From Listeria monocytogenes ATCC 19117 (GTDB lineage Bacteria > Bacillota > Bacilli > Lactobacillales > Listeriaceae): a stretch of DNA of 64,000 bases. The stretch is from NCBI RefSeq assembly GCF_000307025.1, contig NC_018584.1:558001-622000 (forward strand), read 5' to 3'. Below, piece after piece: positions 46,029 through 54,936 of this stretch (position 1 is its first letter; the number at the start of each line of letters is the position of its first letter). The notes beneath the pieces were generated by a model. The model searched no databases, was not told the origin of the DNA, and was given only the letters and a program-made list of their open reading frames with translations. The translations under genes were made by a program, and so were the position numbers.

Positions 46029-46550
46029 TCAGACTTTTTCTTTTCGCATTAAGAATTTCGTAATTGATTCTGTAATCACACCACGCATTAATATAACCAC
46101 GATTCCAGCTAGGAAGTAACGAACTGCAAGGCTTGACATACTATATCCAGCTTCGACCACACCATTAGCAATGCCTAGATAAACGAATAATTCACCAGCA
46201 TTCGCATATGGAAATAATCCTGTAACTGGGTGCAAAAACGATACAACGGAGTCATAAAAAGCTGGTTTCTGATGCTCTTTAACAAAACGACCAAATGTAT
46301 AAGCCATTGGATTTGTTAGCATCAGTACGGATAAAACGGGCATTAAGGTATAGCGCAAAATCATGTTCTTGGCTGAAAATTGGATTGCTCGGTTGACTCG
46401 CTCCTCCCCGATAAAGGCGATAATCGAGTAAGTAAAGGTTAAAAGGACAATTAAAAGAGGGACAATTCCTGTCATAAAACTCACAAACTGTTTGCCGCCA
46501 GCCTCAAATAGGCCGATAAAGTTTGTTCCAAACCATTCAATATAATTCAC
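46029..46550 (-). CDS. srlA: PTS EIIC component, glucitol/sorbitol type
   Basis: A 173-residue membrane protein of the SrlA/GutA family, starting NYIEWFGTNFIGLFEAGGKQF. It has four hydrophobic segments. The start is GTG 46550 behind AAGGAG. With SrlE it makes the transport channel of the glucitol-type PTS. Confidence 0.9.
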   Translation of the reverse strand: MNYIEWFGTNFIGLFEAGGKQFVSFMTGIVPLLIVLLTFTYSIIAFIGEERVNRAIQFSAKNMILRYTLMPVLSVLMLTNPMAYTFGRFVKEHQKPAFYDSVVSFLHPVTGLFPYANAGELFVYLGIANGVVEAGYSMSSLAVRYFLAGIVVILMRGVITESITKFLMRKEKV

Positions 46551-46574
46551 TAGGAAACACTCCTTTTTAGTTAT

Positions 46575-46955
46575 TTAAAGCGCTTTCATGCAACTGTTGA
46601 CTGTTTTAATAATTGCTTTTTCTTGGATTGTATTCTTATTTTTACTACTAAGATCCGTCAATATTTCGGATAAATCTTTATGATGATAGTTGGTGAAAGT
46701 CTTGAACTTTGCAAAAACAGTCTTTCCGGTTAAAATTTGGCATTCATGTACAACTCGGTTTTCATTCACTACCAGAATGGCTACAGCACTTGTGCGAAAT
46801 TTGAGTCGTTCCATTTCGGAATAAAGATAATAACCAGTTTCCCCAGCATATTTATCCGCAACTTTGTTCATATGATGCTGATAATACCTCACTTGGAAAA
46901 AAGCAAGACCTGTCTGAGCGATGAAAATGAGGGAAGCAATAAGGACAATATTCAT
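46575..46955 (-). CDS. srlM: GutM/SrlM-type glucitol operon protein
   Basis: A 126-residue protein with one N-terminal membrane segment (residues 3-22) and a soluble rest. It matches the glucitol operon activator GutM family in size, position and local motifs (RYYQHHMNKV..KYAG). In enteric bacteria GutM acts as an activator of the gut operon; with a membrane segment its mechanism is unclear. Confidence 0.82.
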   Translation of the reverse strand: MNIVLIASLIFIAQTGLAFFQVRYYQHHMNKVADKYAGETGYYLYSEMERLKFRTSAVAILVVNENRVVHECQILTGKTVFAKFKTFTNYHHKDLSEILTDLSSKNKNTIQEKAIIKTVNSCMKAL

Positions 46956-47009
46956 TTACTTTTCCTCCTTAGAGGGTGGGAAGACAAATCACTTCCCACC
47001 AAGTTGAAA

Positions 47010-48260
47010 TTATTTATTAAATGTTTCATCTTGCAGTTTTCTAAGTTTCCAAACAGTAGTGGATTCATCTAATGAAACGTCTTCGTCAGTAATAAATGTG
47101 CCAGCTTTGATATTTCTGCGGGCTACTACCTCACCGCTAATCAAGCCGATAGGAATATGACCATTCGTTGCCATATCGACGTGAGTTTCCAGTACACCGC
47201 GTACACAGAAACCGCCAATGCCATCTAATTTTTCACCGGCAGCTATGTCTTTTTTAGCAACCGCAACCGTTTCAGAAACTGGTGCGCCCATTGGAACAAT
47301 AGCGTGATCGTGGTTCAACACAGCTTTTGCAATGGTTAGAGGTGTTTCAAGGCTAGCTAGATGATAAGGACGATAAAGAATGTGATGATCCCGGTCGCCT
47401 TTTTTCATGAGGTAGCTAAGTTCGTGACTAACGCCTTCGTTTTGCCCTTTGACGATAACGAATACGCCAGGAGCCAAACCGTCTACATATTCTACAACGC
47501 CAAATTTGTTTAAAATACCACCTTGGTCTTTTAAGTCTAGATCTTTGATGACCGAATCAACGTCACCTGAAATACCATGCATTCCAACAACGTCTGGGAC
47601 ATAACCAATAGCATTAGAAAGTAAATTCATTTCTGCCATTGTTTTTGTTCCATCTTGGAAAGCAGCTAGCATGTGAGACGCCATATTTTTCCCATCGGCT
47701 TCCGCTTGACAGCTATCAGGGTTAGCGCTGATTTTAAGTTTATTATTTTTCCCTTTACCAGCGACAAGGACTTCCATACCCATAGATTTGGAAAATTCGT
47801 AAAGTTCAGTTATCGCAGCCGGTTCGTCGCCATCAGAGCCAGTATATACGAGACCAGCGCTGTCATATAGTTTTTTCATTAGTGGTCCGATAGTAATATC
47901 AATTTCTACATTAAGTAAAACGAGTTGTTTTTTAGCAAGTAAAGTTTCTAGGGAAATTTTTGCGCCGACTTCTGGAACACCAGTAGCATCAACAATCACT
48001 TCTACAAGATCAGAATGAATAATTTCTTTAAAGTCATTAGATAATAGAATTTTTTCTTTTTTTGTTGCTGTGGCATTGTAAGCATCTGCGGCTTTTTGTG
48101 CTGCTTCTACATGAATATCGCTAATACCAACGATACTCATACCTGGAATAGCGGCGATTTGCGAAATCATACCGAATCCCATTTGACCAGCGCCGATAAC
48201 ACCAACGCGAATCGGATTATTTTCGTTCTCACGAGCAAGTAACTGTCTATATAAAGTCAT
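47010..48260 (-). CDS. NAD(P)-binding oxidoreductase with SAF domain
   Basis: A 416-residue protein. The N-terminal Rossmann domain begins with PIRVGVIGAGQMGFGMISQIA; the middle part resembles homoserine-dehydrogenase-like sequences, with IVDATGVPEVGAK and PAAITELYEF. The C-terminal SAF domain (about 325-400) carries KKDIAAGEKLDGIGGF. Proteins of this class act in several sugar-acid, tetritol or branched-sugar pathways. Here it is the only dehydrogenase gene in the glucitol-type PTS operon, in place of sorbitol-6-phosphate dehydrogenase (srlD). The reaction is unknown. Confidence 0.85.
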   Translation of the reverse strand: MTLYRQLLARENENNPIRVGVIGAGQMGFGMISQIAAIPGMSIVGISDIHVEAAQKAADAYNATATKKEKILLSNDFKEIIHSDLVEVIVDATGVPEVGAKISLETLLAKKQLVLLNVEIDITIGPLMKKLYDSAGLVYTGSDGDEPAAITELYEFSKSMGMEVLVAGKGKNNKLKISANPDSCQAEADGKNMASHMLAAFQDGTKTMAEMNLLSNAIGYVPDVVGMHGISGDVDSVIKDLDLKDQGGILNKFGVVEYVDGLAPGVFVIVKGQNEGVSHELSYLMKKGDRDHHILYRPYHLASLETPLTIAKAVLNHDHAIVPMGAPVSETVAVAKKDIAAGEKLDGIGGFCVRGVLETHVDMATNGHIPIGLISGEVVARRNIKAGTFITDEDVSLDESTTVWKLRKLQDETFNK

Positions 48261-48274
48261 TTCAAGTTCCTCCT

Positions 48275-48288
48275 AGTAATCGTTTTCA
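48275..48288 (-). promoter_or_regulatory. CcpA (cre) site in the glucitol operon leader
   Basis: TGAAAACGATTACT on the minus strand matches the cre consensus in 13 of 14 positions. It lies just upstream of the AGGAGG ribosome site, downstream of the likely promoter, so CcpA would act as a roadblock. Confidence 0.7.
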
Positions 48289-48345
48289 TTTATTAAAATA
48301 AAACTCCGGATAAAGCTATTTTATCCTAACAAATGAATTTTGTAA

Positions 48346-48370
48346 CATTTGTCACCTATAGTGACAAATG
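48346..48370. promoter_or_regulatory. Perfect inverted repeat, candidate SorC operator
   Basis: CATTTGTCAC, 5 bp, GTGACAAATG is a perfect 10-bp inverted repeat upstream of the glucitol operon. A half site with the same core (GTCACAAATG) occurs at about 49514-49523 upstream of the SorC gene, which suggests this is its binding sequence. Confidence 0.75.
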
Positions 48371-48449
48371 TCATATTTCACAAATTAAATATAACACTTT
48401 AACATTTTTTCGTCAATGAAATATTAGCTTTTTTTATTTTTTGAGAAAT

Positions 48450-48485
48450 AAAAAAAGCTCATTCCTTTGCGGGAGAGAGCTTTTG
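48450..48485 (-). terminator. Terminator of the SorC-type regulator gene
   Basis: On the minus strand the stem AAAAGCTC / GAGCTTTT, with a larger internal loop, is followed by a T run, separating the regulator from the PTS operon downstream. Confidence 0.75.
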
Positions 48486-48517
48486 GATATTTTAAATTTT
48501 ATAGTTAGGATTATTTT

Positions 48518-49465
48518 TTAGTCGTTTTTTTGAAGAATGTATTCGGCCATTCTATCAGTAATCACAATCACATCTATCAATCCGGCATTAAGAGCTGCCA
48601 CTAATGCTTCTTTTTTTTGTAATCCGTTTGCAAGTGCGACGACGGTGGGGATGTTCTTCAACTCCTCTAGACTAAGACCGATTACATGGGTGTTAATCTC
48701 AGTTTTTGCTTCTTTTCCGTCTGCTGTGAAAAAGCGTGAATTAATATCACCGACAACATCTTTATAGCGTAGTTCTTCAATATCTTCAGAATTAATATAG
48801 CCGATTTCTTCCATTGTGCTGTGATTATAAGGGCTCGATACACCGACAATAGCCATATCAACCGTTTTTCCTTCTTCTAATACTTCGCTAATATATTTGT
48901 TTTTGGATAAATCGGTTTTCATTTCCGTATCTTCAACGAGCGCAGGCGCATACAAATATTTGGAGTGGCATTTCATTTTTTTCTTTAAATCATAACAAAT
49001 TTGATTGGAATGCAGATCAATATCACTCGAGCCCATTCCACCTATAAGCGGAATAATTGTTAAGTCTTTATGCGGGATGAATGGGAATTCATTAGCAAAT
49101 TTGCGAATTGTTTTCCCCCATGAAATCCCGAGAGTTTTTACTTTAGCAATCCTTTTACTCAGTGTATAGGCAGCTTCTTTGGCAAGGAAATTCAGTGCTT
49201 CTTCCTCAGACATATCGTGCGTTGCAACGACAATCGCTTCCTCTAAACCAAACTTTTCTTCTAATTTTTGTTCTAAATCTACCGTATAGTAAGTTTCATC
49301 TTTAATAAAGATTTCCACAATGCCTAAGTCTTTTGCGCGTTGCAAAGTTTTAGAGATAATGGATCTTGAAATCCCGATTTTTTTGGCGATTTGCGCTTGG
49401 GTCCAGCCGTAGTGATAGTACCACGTAGCGATTTTCACCATATCTCTTTTTTCTTCCCATTTCAT
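48518..49465 (-). CDS. SorC/DeoR-type transcriptional regulator with sugar-binding domain
   Basis: A 315-residue SorC-family protein. The N-terminal helix-turn-helix reads YHYGWTQAQIAKKIGISRSI, and the C-terminal sugar-phosphate-binding domain (about 60-312) has the motifs GISWGKTIRKFA and IPLIGGMGSSDIDLHSNQI. Start is the ATG at 49465 after GGAGG; the earlier ATG at 49480 overlaps that ribosome site. It lies directly upstream of the glucitol-type operon in the same direction with its own terminator, and probably controls it through the inverted repeat at 48346. Confidence 0.92.
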   Translation of the reverse strand: MKWEEKRDMVKIATWYYHYGWTQAQIAKKIGISRSIISKTLQRAKDLGIVEIFIKDETYYTVDLEQKLEEKFGLEEAIVVATHDMSEEEALNFLAKEAAYTLSKRIAKVKTLGISWGKTIRKFANEFPFIPHKDLTIIPLIGGMGSSDIDLHSNQICYDLKKKMKCHSKYLYAPALVEDTEMKTDLSKNKYISEVLEEGKTVDMAIVGVSSPYNHSTMEEIGYINSEDIEELRYKDVVGDINSRFFTADGKEAKTEINTHVIGLSLEELKNIPTVVALANGLQKKEALVAALNAGLIDVIVITDRMAEYILQKND

Positions 49466-49480
49466 TCTACTTACCTCCAT

Positions 49481-49832
49481 TTACATCATAATGGAACAAA
49501 AGTTATACGATGTCACAAATGTTTTTATGCTAATAGTATCATAGAATTTGCTTTATGAAAAGTTGGGGTAGATAGGAACATCGTTTTTGCCGAAAAAGGA
49601 GTAATTTTGAAATAGACAGTGTGCATACTATTTATTTGTGACAAAAAAACAAACAACTTTTTTTCTTATTTACGAGGAATTCACCAAATTTTTTTAGAAT
49701 TATTCTAGAAGAAATATCATTATTCCATCTCTATGGAGAAAATCTGCCAAGCCGCACATGGTAACATAAGTTGAGTTCTCGCCCAACTTATATATCGCTT
49801 ACTAAATTATTTTAGAAAAGGAGTGGGCTATA
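49481..49832. other. Intergenic region between the SorC gene and the PrfA-like regulator gene
   Basis: It carries the SorC half site near 49514-49523, another TTTGTGACA near 49634, and an 8-bp hairpin (ATAAGTTG / CAACTTAT, 49766-49773 with 49784-49791) inside the leader of the gene at 49833. No open frame or known RNA motif was seen. Confidence 0.6.
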
Positions 49833-50498
49833 GTGGAAAAGTTATTTACATATAAAGAGTTTGTTGACATGATGCAAAAATATGGGATTAGACACACGAA
49901 ACGCAAGCTAAGACGTGGCGAAAATTTAATGGAGAACGCTTCTAAATTTAGTAATGTTGTTTTACTAATAGATGGTTATATAAGCAGTTATACATATGAA
50001 TCTCCAGAAAAACTCTTATCTATATTTGAACCAGGTATTTTTCTACGTTATTCCATTTTAGAAGATCAGCCAGAGTTTGTGACAAATATTGCTCTCTCAG
50101 ATAACTGTGAAGTATACGAATATAAAAAAGAAGATATTGAATATGCATTAACATTATTTCCCGAAAATTTTGGTTTTCAGTATTTCTTTCTAAAGAGAAT
50201 CGGGCGGCATTTATATTATCGAGCATTACTTAACGGCAAAGAGCATAAAGATAAACTATATTATGCCATGAAATATTTGGGAGAACTCATTGGTAAAACG
50301 GATGAAAACGGAAATGTTTCGTTGCCACCAGAAGTGACATTGAAAGTCTTAATTGAATACAGTACTTTATCCAAAGCAGCTTTTTATAGACAACGAATTC
50401 ACTTATTGGAGCAAGAAATTTTAAAACCGCATGAAAATACTTTTATTGTTCAAAAAAAAGTAGCTAGTCATTATGAAGACCAGCTAACTAGCATTTAA
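49833..50498 (+). CDS. Crp/Fnr-family regulator, PrfA-like
   Basis: A 221-residue protein with an N-terminal cyclic-nucleotide-binding-like beta domain (about 15-120: KRKLRRGENLMENASKFSNV, LLSIFEPGIFL) and a C-terminal winged helix (about 135-215) with VLIEYSTLSKAAFYRQRIHL, much like PrfA (237 residues). No Fnr-type Cys cluster is present. GTG 49833 follows AAAGGAG. It is co-oriented with and 17 bp upstream of the WxL surface-protein genes, so it is probably their regulator. Ligand unknown. Confidence 0.87.
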   Translation: MEKLFTYKEFVDMMQKYGIRHTKRKLRRGENLMENASKFSNVVLLIDGYISSYTYESPEKLLSIFEPGIFLRYSILEDQPEFVTNIALSDNCEVYEYKKEDIEYALTLFPENFGFQYFFLKRIGRHLYYRALLNGKEHKDKLYYAMKYLGELIGKTDENGNVSLPPEVTLKVLIEYSTLSKAAFYRQRIHLLEQEILKPHENTFIVQKKVASHYEDQLTSI

Positions 50499-50515
50499 AA
50501 GGAGACATAAAAATA

Positions 50516-52549
50516 ATGAAATTTAATTGGAAAGTAGTTCTGCTGTTTGTTTTAATTTTAGCACTTATTGTTCCGGTTTATTCGAAGGCTGTAGAAACAG
50601 GAAAAGAGTTACCTAAGAGTCCGGAACTACAAGATGATAAGTCATCTACGTTAAAAAATGTAAATACACCTAAAAATCTGAAAGCTAGCCCGCTAACAAT
50701 TCCAGCGAATAGCACGATAGCAGATTTGTTTCCCGATGAAGGGATGGCAAAAACTGTCGCAAACCAGCTAGGACGAACAGAAAATAACAATTTTCAAACA
50801 CCTACTAAAACGGATTGGAAAGTGGATGATGTTGTTACTGAGGTAGAGTTAAATAGAATGTGGTACTTAACTTCAGTTGCTACTATAGGAAGTATCGAAG
50901 GCATTCAATATCTACCCAATCTTTACAATGTACAGTTACAGTTTGATGACCAATGTAAGGATTTGTCTCCTTTTTTAAAGGCACCAAATGGATATCCACA
51001 GTTATATCGGTTAAATATTAATAATGGTAATATTTCAGATATTTCACCTCTTACTGAACTGAGCGCACCAACACTTAAATATATAGACTTAGCGGGTAAT
51101 AATATTTCTGATTTATCTCTTTTTAAAAAGCTTCCTAATAAATTACCTAGTTTAGAAGAAATATCTGTAGAAAGAAATAATATATCAGATGTTTCACCGC
51201 TTGCTGATTTTGCCAGTACTAAAATAAAGGTGTTTGATTTGGATGATAATCATATTACTGATTTATCTAGTCTTACAAATAACAAAATGCCTAATTTACA
51301 GCGATTATATGTTAGGAGCCAAAGTTTCTATGTGGAAACGCCGGTAGTTACTTCTAGTAAGTATGAATTTTCTTTACAACCATCTGTTTTTGGAATAACC
51401 AAGCCGGTTAAAATAACTGCTACTAATCCCAAAGCAACTATTGATCCTATTACTTCTAAAATTACATATTCAGCAGAAGTAATGGCCAAAAGACCGAAGT
51501 ATAGCTCTAATCGGGTTTCTGGGGTTTCAGGAGTTACCTATTCGTGGGACGAGGACATTCCGTTTAATGGTAGCAATAATCTAGTTGAATACAATGGTAC
51601 GTTTTACAAGCCATTAACTTATGTTGAACCGCCCCAAGTTGTGTCTTACAATTCAGGCCTTACTTATGAGCTAGGTACACCACTTACGGAACAACAATTT
51701 CTAAACGATCTCAATGTGATAACAGATCAACCAACAACGATTACTACAAATTTTGATAAGGTGCTAAAAGATGTGAATTCTGTAGGCTTTTACCCTGTCA
51801 CTATCAAAGCTTCTAACATAGAAGGAAATACGGAGTTCACTACTTCGGTACTGATTAAGTATAAGCCACCAGTTATAACCGCAGATGCAGAATACACCTA
51901 TTTAGTAGGAGATAAAGTGAATGCTACTCAATTTCGAGCAGATGTAAATGCAACTTTGACAGGTGAAGGAACACTAAGAGATGACTTTATATATAAAGTA
52001 AGACTTAATACGGCGGGAGATTATGTTGTAACTCTTTCTTCACCTAAAAGTGGCTACTATGAGCAAGATGCAATACCTGTTACAGTCATTGTTCACGTAA
52101 AAGAACTTTTGGAATTGCAAATCCCAGATGAATTTCGAATGGATATAGATGCAAATGCAGATTCCGTACCAATTTCAGATAAGAAACAAACACTTACATG
52201 CTATGGTTCGTCTGGAAAGGCTGAGTTAGAGGTGATCGATAGACGAACTGTGCGGCAAGGCTGGACGATAACGGGTGCGATGACGCCATTTACCAATAGC
52301 GGCGGCGATATACTACAAACTTCGCTAAAATATCAAAGCAAATCGCCTTCCAGTAGTCCGATTTATTTAAATACGACGAATCAACCTATCGAAAAGAAAC
52401 AATCAGCTGTGACAGACCCAAAATATGATTCTACCATCGTCAATCTGGAAGACAGTTTATCCATGGAAATTGAGCCAAATGATGCGCTAGTGAACGATTC
52501 CTATGAGTCGAAAATCACCTGGACACTAGAAGATGCGCCTCGACCATAA
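50516..52549 (+). CDS. Internalin-like LRR protein with C-terminal WxL domain
   Basis: A 677-residue secreted protein. Signal peptide (residues 1-25), leucine-rich repeats at about 150-270 with the repeating phrase N(N)ISD(I/L/V)SPL, then Ig-like repeats with DFDKV-like strands (about 385-540), and a WxL domain at the end (545-677) with GWTITG and ITWTLEDAP motifs. There is no LPXTG. WxL domains bind peptidoglycan non-covalently, so this internalin-like protein is held on the wall that way. The first gene of a WxL (csc-type) cluster. Confidence 0.9.
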   Translation: MKFNWKVVLLFVLILALIVPVYSKAVETGKELPKSPELQDDKSSTLKNVNTPKNLKASPLTIPANSTIADLFPDEGMAKTVANQLGRTENNNFQTPTKTDWKVDDVVTEVELNRMWYLTSVATIGSIEGIQYLPNLYNVQLQFDDQCKDLSPFLKAPNGYPQLYRLNINNGNISDISPLTELSAPTLKYIDLAGNNISDLSLFKKLPNKLPSLEEISVERNNISDVSPLADFASTKIKVFDLDDNHITDLSSLTNNKMPNLQRLYVRSQSFYVETPVVTSSKYEFSLQPSVFGITKPVKITATNPKATIDPITSKITYSAEVMAKRPKYSSNRVSGVSGVTYSWDEDIPFNGSNNLVEYNGTFYKPLTYVEPPQVVSYNSGLTYELGTPLTEQQFLNDLNVITDQPTTITTNFDKVLKDVNSVGFYPVTIKASNIEGNTEFTTSVLIKYKPPVITADAEYTYLVGDKVNATQFRADVNATLTGEGTLRDDFIYKVRLNTAGDYVVTLSSPKSGYYEQDAIPVTVIVHVKELLELQIPDEFRMDIDANADSVPISDKKQTLTCYGSSGKAELEVIDRRTVRQGWTITGAMTPFTNSGGDILQTSLKYQSKSPSSSPIYLNTTNQPIEKKQSAVTDPKYDSTIVNLEDSLSMEIEPNDALVNDSYESKITWTLEDAPRP

Positions 52550-52588
52550 TAAGCAATCAGCTACATCAAACAAAAGGAGCTATCTAAA

Positions 52589-52885
52589 TTGAAAAAAATG
52601 GGATTCATTTTAATCTGTTGTTTATTTGTGTGCGCCTCGCCGTTTTATGTAAAAGCGAATACGGATAAGGCGACAAGTAAAGCGGGAGTGATTTTCACGC
52701 ATGACCCCCGAAAACCAAGAACTGGAACAGATGACAGAAGCGGCACTTTTCCGACCAAAGTTCCTCCAAAAAGACTGCCGAAAACAGGAGATACAACTGA
52801 TTTTTATCTTGTTTTACTAGGGTTTGGATTCATTTTAATCGCGAAAAAAGGCTATTTTAAGGAGGTGAGGGAAGAAATCCGGTGA
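52589..52885 (+). CDS. Small LPXTG-motif protein of the WxL cluster
   Basis: A 98-residue protein: signal peptide to about residue 24, a short Pro/Lys-rich stretch, the sortase motif LPKTG near residue 67, a hydrophobic segment and a tail ending KKGYFKEVREEIR, longer and more acidic than usual. It matches the small LPXTG member (CscD-like) of csc clusters. Start is TTG 52589 after AAAAGGAG. Confidence 0.85.
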   Translation: MKKMGFILICCLFVCASPFYVKANTDKATSKAGVIFTHDPRKPRTGTDDRSGTFPTKVPPKRLPKTGDTTDFYLVLLGFGFILIAKKGYFKEVREEIR

Positions 52886-52928
52886 AACTGCACGACAAAA
52901 AAAGGATATCAGAAAGAGGAGAATAATA

Positions 52929-53771
52929 ATGACAAGTAGAACAGTAAAAGTAACAACAGCGAGTTTATTAGCATTAGGTTTGATTGTGGCACCAGTACTT
53001 TCTGGAGATTTTGCTTCAGCTGCCACTTCCGTAACGAAAGATTCCAAAGGGATTGTAAAATTTGATAAAAGCACCACGCCAGATCCGGATCCAGTAAATC
53101 CAGATCCAGTTGATCCAGACCCAGTTATTCCGGATCCAACTGATCCACCCGTAGGTACAGACGGACTTTGGATTTTAGCCGTATCTGACTGGGATTTTGG
53201 TACGCATAACGTTTCTAGCTTATCTTCAGGTGCGTTAAATGTACATGCAGCGGATGATACGATTTCTACTTATGTAGACGCAAATGGTAATGGACAACAA
53301 GATTTGCCAGGGGAAGTTTCAGTAACTAAGAAAGTAACTCCTTATGCACAAATTAGTGATGTTCGTGGTACTAATACAGGTTGGACACTTTCCGTGACGG
53401 GTAGTGCTTTCAAAGATTCTTCTACACCAGCAAAAATGATTCCAGGTGCAGAGCTAACTATTCCCAAATCGACTGTTAGTTCAGCGACTTCTACCGCTCA
53501 AGCGCCAACTGGATATGATAGCGTAACAATTTCAATGACTGGCGGCGCAGCAGTTCCAGTAATGGCAGCTAAAGATATGCAAACAGCTACACCGACCAAC
53601 TTTAACGATGACCAGGGGATGGGCACATGGACAGATAGCTTTGGTTCCCAAGCAGTGTCCGCAACAGATACTTCCAAACCAAAATTATCCATTCCGAAAA
53701 ACGTCGTTGTCGCTGATGGAACTTATCAAAGTACATTAACTTGGACTTTAAGCGATACACCAGCAGTTTAA
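52929..53771 (+). CDS. WxL-domain surface protein
   Basis: A 280-residue secreted protein. Signal peptide ends near SAATS (residue 31). A low-complexity linker with repeated Asp-Pro units (about 50-75: PDPVNPDPVDPDPVIPDPTD) precedes a WxL domain (about 78-280). The two WxL motifs are GWTLSVTG and LTWTLSDTP. It should bind peptidoglycan non-covalently and form a complex with the neighbouring proteins. ATG 52929 follows AAAGAGGAG. Confidence 0.92.
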   Translation: MTSRTVKVTTASLLALGLIVAPVLSGDFASAATSVTKDSKGIVKFDKSTTPDPDPVNPDPVDPDPVIPDPTDPPVGTDGLWILAVSDWDFGTHNVSSLSSGALNVHAADDTISTYVDANGNGQQDLPGEVSVTKKVTPYAQISDVRGTNTGWTLSVTGSAFKDSSTPAKMIPGAELTIPKSTVSSATSTAQAPTGYDSVTISMTGGAAVPVMAAKDMQTATPTNFNDDQGMGTWTDSFGSQAVSATDTSKPKLSIPKNVVVADGTYQSTLTWTLSDTPAV

Positions 53772-53846
53772 CATTTTTAAGAGAAAACTTCATTTTTGGA
53801 TGTTGTTTTCTCTTTTTACATTGAGCAATTAGGAGGAAAGAGACAC

Positions 53847-54878
53847 TTGAAAAAAATATGCGCTATCATCTTTGCTTGTGTACTAGCTATTCTTTGTTTT
53901 CCAGGACAGCAGGCGTACGCAACAGAAAATAGTAGTTTTTCCGTAAAAGCAATTCTCCCTGACAATCAGGCATCTAGTGTGACCTATTTCGATTTACAAA
54001 TGAAACCAAAGCAAAAACAAAGTTTAAATGTAGAAATTACGAACCAGAGTAAAGAAGAAATCACCGTTAATTGCGTTGCCAATACAGCCGTTACCAATGA
54101 GATGGGCTACGTGGATTATTCCATACCAAATACGAAACCAGATAAAACGTTAAAATACCCCTTTGCAGATATGGTGAAGGAAAGTGTCTCTGAGGTTACA
54201 CTTAAGCCAAACGAAACCAAAATTTGGACAGCGGCTATTCAAATGCCCGCTGAAAACTACGACGGTATTATTTTAGGAGGATTACATTTTCAAGAAAAGA
54301 AAGAGGAGGATAAAGAAAAAGACTCCAGCGAAAACGATGTCCAAATTAAAAATGAATACGCCTACGTCATTGGTGTCAAATTAACCGAAAAAACGACCGT
54401 CGTAAAGCCAGAATTAGAATTAAATCAAATTAAACCAGCGACCAGAAATTACCGAAATGTAGTAGAAATGAATTTGCAAAATACAAAAGCGACCTTAGTT
54501 GGTGGACTGGCCGTGGATGCAAAAATATATAAGAAAGGCAGCGAAAAAGTTTTACATGAATCAAAACGCACAGATTTATCCATGGCGCCAAATTCCAATT
54601 TTAATTATAGTGTAGATTGGGAAAATCAAGAGTTAAAACCAGGTAAATATAAAGTGCATTTAGTTGCTAAGAACAAAGAAGATAAATGGGAGTGGACAAA
54701 AGAATTCACTATCTCTTCTGATCAAGCAAAAAAAGCCAATAAAGTAGCTCTTGGACTGGAGAAAGACTACACGTGGATGTATATCGTAGGTGGAGTATTG
54801 CTTTTCATTCTTCTTATTATCGCAACTTACTTTGTCGGCAAACGAGCAGCAAAGAAAAAACAGGAAAATGAAAAATAG
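53847..54878 (+). CDS. DUF916/DUF3324 (WxL-interacting, CscA-like) membrane protein
   Basis: A 343-residue protein with signal peptide (residues 1-25), a DUF916 domain (about 30-150: YFDLQMKPKQKQSLNVEITN), a DUF3324 domain (about 160-295) and a C-terminal membrane segment (about 310-330) with a Lys-rich cytoplasmic tail. Such proteins bind WxL proteins and peptidoglycan and anchor the complex to the membrane. I choose TTG 53847 after AGGAGG over the longer frame at 53796. It is the last gene of the cluster. Confidence 0.9.
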   Translation: MKKICAIIFACVLAILCFPGQQAYATENSSFSVKAILPDNQASSVTYFDLQMKPKQKQSLNVEITNQSKEEITVNCVANTAVTNEMGYVDYSIPNTKPDKTLKYPFADMVKESVSEVTLKPNETKIWTAAIQMPAENYDGIILGGLHFQEKKEEDKEKDSSENDVQIKNEYAYVIGVKLTEKTTVVKPELELNQIKPATRNYRNVVEMNLQNTKATLVGGLAVDAKIYKKGSEKVLHESKRTDLSMAPNSNFNYSVDWENQELKPGKYKVHLVAKNKEDKWEWTKEFTISSDQAKKANKVALGLEKDYTWMYIVGGVLLFILLIIATYFVGKRAAKKKQENEK

Positions 54879-54885
54879 CCTAACG

Positions 54886-54936
54886 AAAAAACAGCTTGAA
54901 AATGAGAATTTACCTCGTTTTCAAGCTGTTTTTATT
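54886..54936. terminator. Bidirectional terminator after the WxL cluster
   Basis: The stem AAACAGCTTGAAAA / TTTTCAAGCTGTTT is flanked by A's and T's; the other side ends the CBS-protein gene. Confidence 0.9.

Noticed and set aside
48340-48420. Attenuator hairpin upstream of the glucitol-type operon
   Set aside because: The inverted repeat at 48346 has no T run and is better explained as a protein-binding site.
53080-53150. Tandem nucleotide repeat in the WxL gene as a separate element
   Set aside because: It encodes the Asp-Pro-rich linker of the WxL protein and is simply low-complexity coding sequence.
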